The notes under the pieces: generated by a model
Told to the model about the DNA's origin: nothing
The model's input: the letters and a program-made list of their open reading frames with translations, nothing else
Databases searched by the model: none
Source: Mesopusillimonas faecipullorum
Lineage (GTDB): Bacteria > Pseudomonadota > Gammaproteobacteria > Burkholderiales > Burkholderiaceae_B
Assembly: GCF_020539505.1 (NCBI RefSeq)
Contig: NZ_JACDXW010000001.1
Location: 186,001-250,000, forward strand
Direction: 5' to 3'
DNA: 64,000 bases
Shown: positions 1 through 9,890 of the stretch, in pieces
Layout of the letters: each line of letters starts with the position of its first letter
Position numbering within the stretch: position 1 is the stretch's first letter
Program-made: the position numbers and the translations under genes

Positions 1-726
1 GATCTCACGCTCGTAGAACGCGCAGAGCGCCTTTTTGCTCATGAACATCGAGTCGATGACTTCGCCGTCCAGCAGCGCCAACTTGGGCTTGAGCACAATG
101 GTCTTGCCGCTCTTGGTGATGAGTTCCATCTTGACGTCACGAGCGCGGTCGAGCGTCATGGATTTTTCGCCGTGGTAGAAGTCGCCTTCGTGCATGTGCG
201 ACACGTGCGTTTGCGACCATTGCTTCCACTCACCCATGGAATGGGGGTTTTTGCGAGCGTAGTTTTTGACAGCGGCAGGAGCGCGGCGGTCGGAGTTACC
301 TTCACGCAGCACGGGGTTGACTGCGGAACCCAAGCAGCGCGAATAGCGGGCCTTGATCTCTTTTTCTTCGTCGGTGGTGGGGTTCTCGGGGAAATCAGGG
401 ACTTTGTAGCCTTTTTCCTGGAGCTCTTTAATGGCAGCCACCAACTGACCCACCGAAGCACTGATGTTGGGCAGCTTGATGATGTTGGCTTCGGGTTCGA
501 GCGTGAGCTTGCCGAGTTCAGCCAAATTGTTAGGCTGACGCTGAGCGTCGGTGAGGAAATCTGGGAATTCGCCCAGAATGCGACCGGCCAACGAAATGTC
601 GCTCGCTTCCACATTGATGCCAGCCGCAGAGGCGAAGCTGCGCACAATAGGCAAGAAAGAAGCAGTTGCCAGGCGCGGAGCTTCGTCTGTCAGGGTATAG
701 ATGATGGTTGGGTTTTGCGTATTCAT
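1..726 (-). CDS. icd: Monomeric NADP-dependent isocitrate dehydrogenase (3' end outside window)
   Basis: Oxidative decarboxylation of isocitrate to 2-oxoglutarate in the TCA cycle, producing NADPH in the cytosol. Reading the complement from the ATG at 726 gives MNTQNPTIIYTLTDEAP and then an open frame of 242 codons to the window edge. It includes ASDISLAGRILGEFP and ANIIKLPNISASVGQL, both typical of the ~740-residue monomeric (IDH-II) type and unlike the dimeric enzyme. Only about the first third of the protein is here. The start is the first in-frame ATG and matches the usual N-terminus of the family. Recognition is from memory of the family. Confidence 0.9.
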   Translation of the reverse strand, partial: MNTQNPTIIYTLTDEAPRLATASFLPIVRSFASAAGINVEASDISLAGRILGEFPDFLTDAQRQPNNLAELGKLTLEPEANIIKLPNISASVGQLVAAIKELQEKGYKVPDFPENPTTDEEKEIKARYSRCLGSAVNPVLREGNSDRRAPAAVKNYARKNPHSMGEWKQWSQTHVSHMHEGDFYHGEKSMTLDRARDVKMELITKSGKTIVLKPKLALLDGEVIDSMFMSKKALCAFYEREI

Positions 727-977
727 CTGGTCTTTCGGTAGAGTTTGCGGGATCGAGCGGCTCTGCGCTTTTCAAGGGATGCTTGTCAGCACTAGAGTCG
801 CCCATCGGAATACGGTTGGCACGGCTTGGTACGCCGACGCGGATGGCGGTGGCTTTCCGCAATGCATTATTGCAATGCACAATGCGAAAAATCGTCACCG
901 CCATTTTCGCTTTTTTTTAAGTCTTATACAAGACCTGTTGGTTTAAGCTCGGATCTTCCTCTTTAACAGCCCGCGTT

Positions 978-2039
978 CTACAGGCCTAAAAACTGAAAAG
1001 GCTGGGCGGGTTGAAAGTAGCTGTGCACCTCGCCGGCCAGTGTGCGGCTTTGATTAGGGCCTAGTGCCAGCTTTAGGGTTTGGCCGGTTTCCTGGGAAAA
1101 ATCCAGTTCTTTAAGGTCGACCCAGAAGATATTGGGTGTCAGGGCTGATTCAAAAAAATAACGCAGGTGTTTTTGATCGGCTACCGTGCGCCAGCGGGTA
1201 GACGCAATATTGGGCTGGTCGGGAGTCGAGATGCCAAAGGGGACGGAGACGTTGCGTATGACGCTGAACACACTGGCAATGGATTTCAGTAAATCAGGCG
1301 TCTTGGGTACCGCATTTGCGTAAAAATAAGCCCGGGCAAAGCGATCGGGCGAGCGATTGGTTCCCGGCAGCACCATGGTTCCGCCGGCTTCTTGCCAGTA
1401 CTGGTTCATGGCCAGTTGTTTTCTGTAAGTGGGTGAGTTGGTCACCACCTGATATTGACTACCGTGATGGATGATCTGCTGCCCATCGATGTATTCCACA
1501 ATGGCGCTGTCACCCGTGGCATCGGAAATTGCCAAGTGCAAAGTGGCCAGCCTATCCTCGCCGGGAACATAGCTGGTCACCAAGGTGAAAGGCTCGGTGC
1601 GCAAGGTTTCGACTGCTTCGGACACCGTAGCAAAATTATCCAGCACATACTGAGCCCAGGCGGCAATCGTCAAACCGGGTTTGTCGCTGGGCTCTGGATA
1701 GGAAGACTCTACCAACCACAACACACTGGCGGACAAGCCCGCCTCGTTCAAACCATCCGTCGTGGAAATATCGTATCCGGTGGCCACGACACTTCCGTAT
1801 TTGGCTGTCCATTGCAGCGAGTTTTCGCCGGCCTCACCATTGCGTTTCATCCCCCGCGGAAACACCCATAAATTGGTTTCCACATCGAGACGCCAATCCA
1901 TGGAGCGAGCCGTAACAATCAAATCATCGGCGCCGTGATAGACAAAACGCGTACACGCTTGCGCCACGGGCATCACCACCATACTGCTGGCGCACGCCAC
2001 CGTCATGATCAATGCTGTAACCCATGAAGGTTTGGTCAT
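978..2039 (-). CDS. Exported linear amide C-N hydrolase (penicillin V acylase / choloylglycine hydrolase family)
   Basis: Ntn-type amidohydrolase of 353 residues, cutting linear amides such as penicillin V, conjugated bile salts or acyl-homoserine lactones; the substrate cannot be told from sequence. The ATG at 2039 is preceded by a GAGGGG Shine-Dalgarno, and an upstream in-frame ATG at 2096 has no such support. A Sec signal peptide (residues ~1-28) ends in AQA, directly followed by Cys29 of CTRFVYHG, so signal cleavage would expose the catalytic N-terminal cysteine. Later family signatures are RSMDWR, GLNEAGLSASVLWL and VVTNSPTY. The expected location is the periplasm. A second family member lies at 41084-42190. 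Confidence 0.85.
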   Translation of the reverse strand: MTKPSWVTALIMTVACASSMVVMPVAQACTRFVYHGADDLIVTARSMDWRLDVETNLWVFPRGMKRNGEAGENSLQWTAKYGSVVATGYDISTTDGLNEAGLSASVLWLVESSYPEPSDKPGLTIAAWAQYVLDNFATVSEAVETLRTEPFTLVTSYVPGEDRLATLHLAISDATGDSAIVEYIDGQQIIHHGSQYQVVTNSPTYRKQLAMNQYWQEAGGTMVLPGTNRSPDRFARAYFYANAVPKTPDLLKSIASVFSVIRNVSVPFGISTPDQPNIASTRWRTVADQKHLRYFFESALTPNIFWVDLKELDFSQETGQTLKLALGPNQSRTLAGEVHSYFQPAQPFQFLGL

Positions 2040-2177
2040 AAGAACCCCTCTGAAAAGTGCCATGTGTGTAGTGCTTGCTTGCAACTTTACAGCCAAACGG
2101 GGCCGTCGCAGTAATGAGCACCTGAAAACAGGCTAGGCAGCGTGCTACGATTTTTCATTGCGCAAGCAATCGCCATC

Positions 2178-3380
2178 ATGACATCCCAAACACCCTCCTG
2201 CACTTCCGCCAGCCACAACCCCCCGTTGTGGGGATTGGCCCTGCTGACTTTCAGCGGCACGCTGGCCATGCACATCTTCATACCGGCCCTGCCAGCCGTG
2301 GCCACTGCTCTGCACGCCACCGCGTCGCAGATGCAGCTGACCATCACCTGGTACATCATTGGCCTGGCTGTCGGACAACTGATTTATGGACCGCTCTCAG
2401 ACCGCTTTGGCCGGCGACCGCCGCTACTGGCAGGCCTGGCCTTGTATACCGTGGCCAGCTTTGCCGCCCTCTTTGCCAGCAACGCCCAGATGCTGATTGC
2501 CACACGCCTTCTGGCGGCGCTGGGTGGCTGTGCGGGCATGGTCTTGGGGCGCGTTATCGTCCGAGACACCACACGCGATACCCGGGATACCGCCGGGCGA
2601 CTCGCGCTGATGAACATCATGGTTGTCATCGGCCCGGGGCTGGCACCCACCGTTGGGGGGCTACTAGCCGCCCACACGGGCTGGCGCTCCATTTTCGCAT
2701 TTCTGACTTTATTGGGTATTGCCAATATTTGCTATACCTGGTGGCTGCTGCCTGAAACACGGCCTGTCCTGCCCGCTCGCAGACGCGTCTCCCCCTTGCG
2801 CGAGTACTGGACACTGTTAGGTTCCAGAAAATACCTGGGATTTGCGTTAGGCGGCGGCCTCGCCACGACTTCCATTTACGCCGTCGTGGCGGCTGCCCCT
2901 TTCGTGCTTTCTACACAACTCGGGCGCCCCACCAGTGAAGTCGGCATTTATCTGACGCTGATCATATGCGCCATGGTCATCGGTTACTTACTGGCGCGAG
3001 TTTTACTGCGTCGCTTCACTCTCAAGGCCGTGCTGCTAGGCTCGAATTTCTTAAGCCTGCTCAGTGCCGGCGCCATGCTGCTTTGCTGCGTAACGGGCTA
3101 CCTGAATGTGCTGACGTTTATTTTGCCCGCTATCGTTTACTCCATTGCCGCGGGGCTCACCAGCCCAGGGGCGGCTGCTCAGGCAATCAGCGTCAAGCCG
3201 CGCTTGGCTGGGGCGGCTTCCGGCTTATACGGATGCGGTCAGATGGTGATAGGTGCCGTGTGTACGGTCTTGGCCGGCCTGGGAACCGACCATGCGCTCT
3301 CTGCCGCCCTGACGCTGTGCGCCTCGGGTTTGATTGGCCAGTGGATGCTGCGTGGCGCCCTGATACATCGAGTAGGCTGA
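2178..3380 (+). CDS. Bcr/CflA-type multidrug efflux MFS transporter
   Basis: Inner-membrane proton-driven drug exporter of the DHA1 (12-TM) major facilitator group, 400 residues. The loop 2-3 signature GPLSDRFGRRPPLLAG and the Bcr/CflA-style stretch GMVLGRVIVRDT followed by GLAPTVGGLLAAHTGWRSIF are clear. The start at 2178 (MTSQTPSC) puts a short cytoplasmic tail before TM1. A GTG at 2142 in the same frame would add 12 residues, and neither start has a good ribosome site. It is divergent from the acylase gene with a short shared intergenic region. The drug specificity is unknown. Confidence 0.85.
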   Translation: MTSQTPSCTSASHNPPLWGLALLTFSGTLAMHIFIPALPAVATALHATASQMQLTITWYIIGLAVGQLIYGPLSDRFGRRPPLLAGLALYTVASFAALFASNAQMLIATRLLAALGGCAGMVLGRVIVRDTTRDTRDTAGRLALMNIMVVIGPGLAPTVGGLLAAHTGWRSIFAFLTLLGIANICYTWWLLPETRPVLPARRRVSPLREYWTLLGSRKYLGFALGGGLATTSIYAVVAAAPFVLSTQLGRPTSEVGIYLTLIICAMVIGYLLARVLLRRFTLKAVLLGSNFLSLLSAGAMLLCCVTGYLNVLTFILPAIVYSIAAGLTSPGAAAQAISVKPRLAGAASGLYGCGQMVIGAVCTVLAGLGTDHALSAALTLCASGLIGQWMLRGALIHRVG

Positions 3381-3397
3381 GGGCTCACCCTTCAGCC
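3375..3397. terminator. Imperfect hairpin at the end of the Bcr/CflA gene
   Basis: GGCTGAGGG pairs with CCCTTCAGCC across a four-base loop, with one bulged base. It overlaps the stop codon of the transporter. There is no strong T-run after it, so it is only a possible terminator. Confidence 0.35.
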
Positions 3398-3711
3398 TTC
3401 GCGTGCGGGTCGGTGGCCGCGACACCTGAAAACCTCTTTACCCCATGCGATAACGAAAAGTTATTACGCGTGCCGAACCCACATCTGTGCGAAGGCGGGA
3501 ATTTATATAAGAATCACTGGGCCGTATTTGTACAGCACTGAAATTTCTGGCTTGCGAGTCATCTGTTCGTCGTTATTGGTGATTACCCCTAGGTATTGCA
3601 AAAATGTAAACGAGACGATCTCGAAGCCTGGAGATTGCGTGGTCGTACGCCGCTGCGGCCCCGGGAACAAGGCCCGGGCGTATCAACAATCTGGAGGTTG
3701 GAGAACCCACA
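3381..3711. other. Non-coding stretch upstream of the broken tannase gene
   Basis: No convincing gene in these 331 bases. It holds a 5' leader for the next gene, including a CCCGGG...CCCGGG inverted repeat near 3659-3678 and a GGAGG ribosome site at about 3692-3696. Short ORFs here (for example one starting at 3528) have no recognisable protein features and run through the tannase start. Confidence 0.5.
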
Positions 3712-5000
3712 ATGAAGAAAGAAACCAAGAATATGCGGTGTGCCGGGCTGGGTGCCTAGGTGCTCAAACTCAATGCGTGGCAGCGCGCCACGAGAGCCGC
3801 CGGCCTGACGCTGTGCCTGGGAGGGGCGGTCATGCTGGCCGCGTGCAATAGCGGCAGCAGCGGTGACGACGCCGCCGAGCCCACGCCCACGCCGGAACAA
3901 CCCGTTTCCGGCGTGTACGACAAAGACCTGGCGTTCGACGCCTCCAACTACACCAAGCTGACGGTGAGCGTGGACGGCGAAGCGGTGCCCGTGCGCTGGT
4001 ACAAAGAGGTTTGCTACGTGGCCAAGCCCACGACCATCAAAGAGCGCGTGGCGGGCGGGCCGCCGGCGCTGCGGGCATTTCCGAGAACGGCGAAAGCACC
4101 TTGCGCGACGATGTGCTGGCCGTGGTGTCGTACTGCCCGATCACGGATCTGGGCAATGCCGACCTCAGCTACGAGTGGCTGTACACGAAGCTGGACACGC
4201 GCGCCCTGGCCGGGCAAGACCCCAACCCGCGTGGCAGCATCGAACTGGCCGCCAAGTTCAAAAGTTACCAGCAAGGGCTGGGCCTGAAGAACGCCGACGG
4301 CCAGCCGCTGACCGAAGCCAACATGCTGGCCACCATACGCCAGGAGGTGGTGCGCTCCGCCGAGGTTTTCATGAGCAACGGCGGCATCATTCCCGCATTC
4401 GGCGATACCTGGAGCGACGACAACTCCATCAACGACTGGATCCACGTCAACGCCCAGACCGGGAAGGTCTCCGACATCGACATGGAGCGCTATCTGCTTT
4501 ATGTCGTCAACAAGCGCGCGCTGAAAACCGCGCCGGCCTTCGACCAGAAGGGTTTGACGGTAACCAAGGCTGAAGGTGAGTCGAACCTCTTCGGCACACC
4601 TGAGCAGTTGTATTCCAACTTTACCGAATACGCCTGGGACAACAACGACGTGCCCGGCGACGGCATAGGCCTGGACGACACCGGCCTGAGCTGGCGGCAG
4701 CACATCGCCCGCGAGCCGGGCAATGTGCTGGTCGAGCAATTGAAGCTGGTCAACCCCATGGAGTACATCGGCACCGATGCGGATACCTCGCCGTACTGGT
4801 ACGTGCGCCATGGCACACTGGACCGCGACACCTCGTTCGTGATCTCGCTGAACCTGAGCCGCGCGCTGCAAGCCGACGCTAAGGTACGGGACGTCGACTA
4901 CCGGCTGGCCTGGCATACCGGCCATGCCGGCAACTACGACGTACCCGAAGCCATGGGCTGGGTGGCCGAGAAGCTGAAGCAGGCCGACGCCGCCCCGTAA
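3712..5000 (+). pseudogene. Broken tannase-family (subtype B) esterase lipoprotein
   Basis: Remnant of an exported alpha/beta-hydrolase of the bacterial tannase/feruloyl-esterase group. An N-terminal piece carries a lipoprotein signal ending LAAC and then YKEVCYVAKP. A second piece in another frame runs from about 4050 to the stop at 5000. It contains VVSYCPITDLGNADLSYEWL and ends with LAWHTGHAGNYD, where the catalytic His of this family is expected. Between them the roughly 100-150 residues that should hold the GxSxGG nucleophile elbow are missing, and the frame changes near 4020-4065. The ATG at 3712 with a good GGAGG site runs into an in-frame TAG at 3757-3759 before continuing, in the same frame, into the signal peptide (GTG at 3760). 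This product cannot be an active esterase. Family assignment is from memory. Confidence 0.75.
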
Positions 5001-5073
5001 GGCAATGTGGCGCGGGCCGAACGGCTGATGCCCGACGGCCCTGCGCCAGCGACGGCGGTAACTGCGGTCACAG

Positions 5074-5108
5074 AAAAAATAGGCTGTCGTACATGACAGC
5101 CTATTTTT
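5074..5108. terminator. Bidirectional intrinsic terminator between tannase remnant and dnaJ
   Basis: An A-run, then AGGCTGTC, a six-base loop, GACAGCCT and a T-run form a long perfect stem. It has T-rich tails on both strands, so it can end both converging transcripts. Confidence 0.8.
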
Positions 5109-5141
5109 CTACCTGCTTAAGGGGCAAGCCCCTTTTGCTTA

Positions 5142-6263
5142 TCAGCTGAAGAAGTTCTTCACCTTGTCAGTCCAGGATTCGCTTTTGGGCGAATGCTTTT
5201 CCCCGCCTTGTGTCAACGAGGATTCAAACTGACGCAGCAACTTCTTCTGCTCTTCGTTCAGGCGTACCGGCGTTTCAACAGTAATGTGGCAGTACAGGTC
5301 TCCGGGATAGCTGGAGCGCACCCCACGTATGCCTTTGCCGCGCAAGCGGAATACCTTCCCTGTTTGCGTACCTTCCGGAATAGTGATTTCGCCGCGTCCG
5401 GTAAGTGTTGGAACTTCCAGGGTGCCGCCCAATGCCGCTTTGGTAAACGGTATGGTGAGTTCGCAATGCAGATCGTCCCCGTCACGCTGGAAAATACCAT
5501 GCGGCTTCAGGTGGATTTCGACATACAGGTCTCCCGGCGGCCCACCATTGACACCCGGCTCGCCATTACCGGCAGAACGTATGCGCATACCATCGTCGAT
5601 ACCTGCGGGAATCTTCACCTGCAGTGTTTTGTTCTTGCGGATGCGTCCCACGCCGTCGCAAGCCACGCAGGGGTCGGTGATTTCTTTGCCGCTACCATGG
5701 CAGGTGGGGCAAGTTTGCTGCACACTGAAGAACCCTTGCGTGACGCGCACGGCGCCACTACCGCCACAAGTGCGGCAGGTTTGTGGCTGAGTACCGGGCT
5801 TGGCGCCAGAGCCTTTGCACACCTCGCAGTTTTCCCAACTGGGGACACGGATCTCGGTGTCAAAGCCCGTGGCAGCCTGCTCCAGGCTGATGTCCAGGGT
5901 GTACTTCAAATCGGCACCCCGATACACCTGCGGGCCGCCACCGCCCCCTCGGCGGCCACCGCCGAAGATCTCGCCGAAGATGTCGCCAAACGCGTCAGCA
6001 AACCCGGCGCCGCCCATACCGCCACCCGCCATATTGGGGTCTACCCCGGCATGGCCAAAGCGATCATAGGCCGAGCGTTTCTCAGCGTCACCCAGGATTT
6101 CGTAGGCCTCCTTGGCCTCTTTGAATCGCTCCTCCGCGTCCTTGTTGTCGGGATTGCGGTCAGGGTGGTACTTCATGGCCAGTTTGCGGTAGGCCTTCTT
6201 CAGCTCATCGTCCGTGGCGTTCTTACCTACACCCAGAACTTCGTACAAGTCGCGTTTTGACAT
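5142..6263 (-). CDS. dnaJ: Chaperone DnaJ (Hsp40)
   Basis: Co-chaperone that delivers unfolded clients to DnaK and stimulates its ATPase, cytosolic, 373 residues (usual length ~375). The N-terminal J domain has the HPD motif in [18 protein letters not shown] Gly-rich linker follows (about residues 75-115), then four CxxCxGxG zinc repeats ([32 protein letters not shown]) and the C-terminal substrate domains. It is the last gene of the grpE-dnaK-dnaJ heat-shock cluster, about 175 bp after dnaK with hairpins between them. Confidence 0.97.
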   Translation of the reverse strand: MSKRDLYEVLGVGKNATDDELKKAYRKLAMKYHPDRNPDNKDAEERFKEAKEAYEILGDAEKRSAYDRFGHAGVDPNMAGGGMGGAGFADAFGDIFGEIFGGGRRGGGGGPQVYRGADLKYTLDISLEQAATGFDTEIRVPSWENCEVCKGSGAKPGTQPQTCRTCGGSGAVRVTQGFFSVQQTCPTCHGSGKEITDPCVACDGVGRIRKNKTLQVKIPAGIDDGMRIRSAGNGEPGVNGGPPGDLYVEIHLKPHGIFQRDGDDLHCELTIPFTKAALGGTLEVPTLTGRGEITIPEGTQTGKVFRLRGKGIRGVRSSYPGDLYCHITVETPVRLNEEQKKLLRQFESSLTQGGEKHSPKSESWTDKVKNFFS

Positions 6264-6365
6264 AATGATCTTTCAGTGTGCGCTTGAGCCGCGCGTAAAA
6301 CGAGAAGGCCCGGCCTCCGACGCAAGCATCAGAAAACCGGGCTTTCAGCGCCCTGCCCCCCTTTG

Positions 6366-6419
6366 TTACCCGGCTCAATGAGCGCCGGGTAAACAATAGG
6401 CTTTCGGGGCGAAACGCCT
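6366..6419 (-). other. Hairpins in the dnaK-dnaJ intergenic region
   Basis: A perfect 9-bp stem TTACCCGGC / GCCGGGTAA (6366-6392) and a second near-perfect one, AGGCTTTCG with CGAAACGCCT (6398-6419), lie just after the dnaK stop. The second is followed on the transcribed strand by ATTGTTT. They could lower read-through into dnaJ or protect the dnaK mRNA end; the function is inferred only. Confidence 0.5.
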
Positions 6420-6437
6420 ATAACTGCCGGACGACGC

Positions 6438-8357
6438 TTACTGGTCGCGCTTGACTTCCTTGAAGTCGGCATCAACCACATTGTCATCTTGTGGCTGAGC
6501 TTGTTCGCCACCAGGCTGGGCTGCAGCCTGCGCTTGCATGTCGGCGTACATCTTCTCGCCGAGTTTTTGCGAGGCCGTGCTAAGCGCCTCCACCTTCTCG
6601 TCGATAGCTGCCTTATCACCGTCTTGCAGCACGGCTTCCAGATCTTTGATCGCCGCCTCGATAGCTTCTTTTTCGGAAGCCTCAAGCTTGTCGCCGTACT
6701 CTTCGAGCGACTTGCGTGTGGCGTGCACCAAACCATCAGCTTGGTTACGGGCCTGCGCCAATTCAGCCACGCGGTGATCTTCCTCGGCATTGGCCTCGGC
6801 GTCCTTCACCATGCGTTCGATTTCCTCGTCGGTCAGACCAGAGTTTGCCTTGATGGTGATCTTGTTTTCTTTGCCTGTGCCCTTGTCTTTGGCGGACACA
6901 TGCAAGATACCGTTGGCATCGATGTCAAAGGTGACTTCGATCTGGGGCGTACCGCGAGGCGAAGGAGGAATCCCTTCGAGGTTGAACTCACCCAGCCCCT
7001 TGTTGCCGGCAGCAATCTCGCGTTCGCCTTGGAACACCTTGATGGTCACAGCCGGCTGGTTGTCGTCAGCCGTAGAGAACACCTGCGAATGCCGGGTAGG
7101 AATCGTAGTGTTCTTTTGGATCATCTTGGTCATCACACCGCCCAGGGTTTCGATACCCAGGGAAAGCGGAGTGACGTCGAGCAGCAATACATCTTTACGA
7201 TCACCGGACAACACCGAACCTTGAATGGCAGCACCCGCAGCCACAGCTTCGTCGGGGTTGACGTCTTTACGAGGCTCTTTACCGAAGAACTCTTTAACCT
7301 TCTCTTGCACCTTGGGCATACGGCTCATGCCACCCACGAGGATGACGTCGTCGATGTCGGTTGCCTTGATGCCGGCATCTTTGATGGCCGTGCGGCAAGG
7401 TTCGATAGTGCGATCGATCAGTTCTTCGACCAGGGCTTCCAGCTTGGCACGCGTGATCTTCAGGTTCAGGTGCTTGGGGCCAGAGGCATCAGCCGTAATG
7501 TAAGGCAGGTTGATTTCGGTTTGCTGTGCAGAGGAAAGCTCGATCTTGGCTTTCTCGGCAGCTTCCTTCAGGCGTTGCAGGGCCAGAACGTCTTTGGACA
7601 GATCGACGCCGCTTTCTTTCTTGAACTCGCTGATGAGATATTCGATGATGCGTTGGTCGAAGTCTTCACCACCCAAGAAGGTGTCGCCATTGGTGGACAA
7701 CACTTCGAATTGCTTTTCGCCATCGACGTCAGCGATTTCGATGATGGACACGTCGAACGTACCGCCACCCAAGTCGTAAACGGCAATCTTGCGGTCGCCC
7801 TTTTCGGATTTATCCAGGCCGAAGGCCAAAGCGGCGGCCGTGGGTTCGTTGATGATGCGCTTGACGTCCAGACCCGCAATACGACCGGCGTCTTTAGTGG
7901 CTTGACGCTGACTGTCGTTGAAGTAAGCGGGCACCGTGATGACAGCCTCGGTAACTGGCTCGCCCAGGTAGTCCTCGGCGGTTTTCTTCATCTTGCGCAG
8001 CACTTCAGCCGACACCTGGGGAGGCGCCAGCGTTTTGCCTTGGGCTTCAACCCAGGCGTCGCCGTTGTCTGCCTTGAGAATCTTGTAAGGCATCAGGTCG
8101 ATGTCTTTCTGTACGGCTTTCTCGTCGAATTTGCGACCGATAAGGCGCTTGACGGCGTACAGGGTGTTGGCAGGGTTGGTAACGGCCTGGCGCTTGGCGG
8201 CAGCCCCAACCAGAATTTCGCCGTCTTGCAGATAAGCGACGATGGAGGGCGTGGTGCGAGTGCCCTCGGCGTTTTCGATAATACGGACCTTACCGCCTTC
8301 CAGCACGGAAACGCAGCTGTTAGTGGTACCAAGGTCTATGCCTATGATTTTGCTCAT
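6438..8357 (-). CDS. dnaK: Chaperone DnaK (Hsp70)
   Basis: ATP-dependent Hsp70 chaperone, 639 residues, cytosolic. The nucleotide-binding domain begins [12 protein letters not shown] and has the phosphate-2 loop [13 protein letters not shown] and the adenosine motif [13 protein letters not shown]. The interdomain linker is seen in [13 protein letters not shown], followed by the substrate-binding domain and a charged tail ending [15 protein letters not shown]. It is preceded by its own sigma-32-type promoter overlapping the end of grpE. A 629-codon open frame on the opposite strand is a composition artefact. Confidence 0.98.
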   Translation of the reverse strand: MSKIIGIDLGTTNSCVSVLEGGKVRIIENAEGTRTTPSIVAYLQDGEILVGAAAKRQAVTNPANTLYAVKRLIGRKFDEKAVQKDIDLMPYKILKADNGDAWVEAQGKTLAPPQVSAEVLRKMKKTAEDYLGEPVTEAVITVPAYFNDSQRQATKDAGRIAGLDVKRIINEPTAAALAFGLDKSEKGDRKIAVYDLGGGTFDVSIIEIADVDGEKQFEVLSTNGDTFLGGEDFDQRIIEYLISEFKKESGVDLSKDVLALQRLKEAAEKAKIELSSAQQTEINLPYITADASGPKHLNLKITRAKLEALVEELIDRTIEPCRTAIKDAGIKATDIDDVILVGGMSRMPKVQEKVKEFFGKEPRKDVNPDEAVAAGAAIQGSVLSGDRKDVLLLDVTPLSLGIETLGGVMTKMIQKNTTIPTRHSQVFSTADDNQPAVTIKVFQGEREIAAGNKGLGEFNLEGIPPSPRGTPQIEVTFDIDANGILHVSAKDKGTGKENKITIKANSGLTDEEIERMVKDAEANAEEDHRVAELAQARNQADGLVHATRKSLEEYGDKLEASEKEAIEAAIKDLEAVLQDGDKAAIDEKVEALSTASQKLGEKMYADMQAQAAAQPGGEQAQPQDDNVVDADFKEVKRDQ

Positions 8358-8412
8358 GAACTTTGCCTTGAAGAATAATTCGTTATGAATAATTTGGATT
8401 CGGGATGAACAG

Positions 8413-8441
8413 CAATTGGGGACGGCTCGCCAAGTTTCAAG
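8413..8441 (-). promoter_or_regulatory. Sigma-32 (heat-shock) promoter of dnaK
   Basis: On the minus strand CTTGAA (8436-8441) is followed after 14 bases by CCCCAATTG (8413-8421), close to the enterobacterial sigma-32 consensus CTTGAA-N13/14-CCCCATNT. The -35 box overlaps the grpE stop codon. It lies ~55 bp upstream of the dnaK start. Confidence 0.75.
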
Positions 8442-9006
8442 AGGCCGAACCTGAAGACACCATGACTAGTGCGGGACGCAGTACGCGTTCGGCAATGGTG
8501 TAGCCCTTTTGCAAACGCTGCGCGACCATGCCTTCGGCGAACTCGGAAGGCACAGCGGAAATGGCTTGGTGCATGTTGGGGTCGAATTTCTCGCCGGGTT
8601 CGGGCGCGACCTCTTTAAGCAAATTACGCTCGAAGGCGTTAGTCAGCTGACGCAGCGTGACTTCGACGCCCTCGCGCCAAGAATCCAGCGTCTGTTCCGG
8701 GGCTGCCAGAGCAGCCTCAAGGCTGTCACGTACGGGAATCAGGCTCTCGGCAAAGGATTCGGTACCAAACTTACGTGCTTTGGCAACATCGTCCTGCGAT
8801 CGGCGGCGTACGTTCTCGACCTCGGCGCGGGCGCGCAGCAGCTCATCGTGGTATTGCGCCACCTGCGCCTGTAACTCATCGAGCTTGGCGACCAGATCTT
8901 CCTCCGGGGCAAAAGTCTCGGCCCCATCGGTTTGGGCTGCTGGATCCTGACCGGCCTCGGCTTGGTTAAGCTCTTGGGGGTCAACAGATTGGTTCTTATC
9001 GGACAT
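8437..9006 (-). CDS. grpE: Nucleotide exchange factor GrpE
   Basis: Releases ADP from DnaK to complete the chaperone cycle, cytosolic, 189 residues. An acidic N-terminus is followed by a long coiled coil ([31 protein letters not shown], residues ~36-66, split here by no gap). The beta domain contains [10 protein letters not shown] and the terminal [14 protein letters not shown]. It is first in the grpE-dnaK-dnaJ cluster and has a sigma-32-type promoter just upstream. Confidence 0.96.
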   Translation of the reverse strand: MSDKNQSVDPQELNQAEAGQDPAAQTDGAETFAPEEDLVAKLDELQAQVAQYHDELLRARAEVENVRRRSQDDVAKARKFGTESFAESLIPVRDSLEAALAAPEQTLDSWREGVEVTLRQLTNAFERNLLKEVAPEPGEKFDPNMHQAISAVPSEFAEGMVAQRLQKGYTIAERVLRPALVMVSSGSAS

Positions 9007-9042
9007 ACATCATTCTCCGCGTCTAATGGGCGTAATCACCCA

Positions 9043-9071
9043 CAAATGGGGTCGGGCCCATCAATTTCAAG
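9043..9071 (-). promoter_or_regulatory. Sigma-32 (heat-shock) promoter of grpE
   Basis: On the minus strand CTTGAA (9066-9071), 14 bases, then CCCCATTTG (9043-9051), a near-perfect sigma-32 promoter about 40 bp before the grpE ATG. No CIRCE element (TTAGCACTC-N9-GAGTGCTAA) is present, so HrcA does not obviously act here. Confidence 0.85.
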
Positions 9072-9154
9072 GGAATCATGACTGCCCCACCTCGACTGCC
9101 AAGAAAACGGCAGAAGCACGACAGGGGTAGCCGTTTCAGTGTGGCGCTTAAAGC

Positions 9155-9715
9155 TCAGAATTCGTTTTGAATGCGCCGGTACGCCTGAGCCAAAGACACA
9201 TTGGTATGCATGACGGATTCCGAGAACTGCTGAGCGGACTCAGGTACGGTTTCCAATGCTGTCAAATCCGTCGCACCAGTGACAACAGTAGCGGAAGGCA
9301 GGTAGAAATTATCAGGGATGTCGTGGCCGTCTACCACACAGTTATGGCGTACCACGGCGTTATCGCCCACGCGGCAATTGAACAGCACGGAGTTGAACCC
9401 CAGAAACACGCGTGAGCCCACAATACAGGGGCCGTGCACGATGGAGCGATGAGCAATGGAGCTATGCTGACCGATGGTAACGGCGGCACCATCTTTAGAG
9501 TGAATCACCACGCCGTCTTGAATGTTCGAGTTGGCGCCGATAACGATGGGTTCCATATGGCCATCGGCATCGACTTCGTCGGCACGGATAACGGCGTAAG
9601 GCCCGATGAACACATGCTCATTGACGATAACGTTGCCGCACAGCACGGCGGTGGGGTCAACGAAGGCGGTTTCATGGACGACCGGATAGTCGCCGCGCGG
9701 ATTTCTTCTAAGCAT
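9155..9715 (-). CDS. Gamma-class carbonic anhydrase-like hexapeptide-repeat protein
   Basis: Left-handed parallel beta-helix protein of 186 residues with hexapeptide repeats (VIVNEHVFIGPYAVI, ANSNIQDGVVIHS, VRHNCVVDG). Three histidines sit where gamma-carbonic anhydrases bind the metal: VVIHS, IAHRS and IVHG. A CO2-hydrating or related trimeric metalloenzyme role is therefore likely. Members of this fold (PaaY, YrdA, CaiE) are often annotated as acetyltransferases without proof. It lies between hemH and grpE on the same strand with its own intergenic space on each side. Confidence 0.75.
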   Translation of the reverse strand: MLRRNPRGDYPVVHETAFVDPTAVLCGNVIVNEHVFIGPYAVIRADEVDADGHMEPIVIGANSNIQDGVVIHSKDGAAVTIGQHSSIAHRSIVHGPCIVGSRVFLGFNSVLFNCRVGDNAVVRHNCVVDGHDIPDNFYLPSATVVTGATDLTALETVPESAQQFSESVMHTNVSLAQAYRRIQNEF

Positions 9716-9890
9716 GGGATAAGTTCACGAGGACATTGGAAAAGGCGGTGTCTCGGACCTGACTATGAACAGGCGGCCAACTACGAGACACGGCGTACAG
9801 ACCCAGCTAGTTTAATACGTAAGCACAGACACCCATGCCCCTGCACCCTACCCCAGCGCCCAAACCCAAGCTGGAGCCTGCGCCAATGGC

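Noticed and set aside
3528-3851. 107-codon ORF upstream of the tannase remnant
   Set aside because: Overlaps the tannase signal peptide in another frame and has no signal, domain or convincing ribosome site.
6489-8378. 629-codon open frame antisense to dnaK
   Set aside because: Mirror of dnaK codon bias; no recognisable domain. dnaK on the minus strand explains the DNA fully. Similar antisense frames over dnaJ, recN, glyA and the transposase were dismissed for the same reason.
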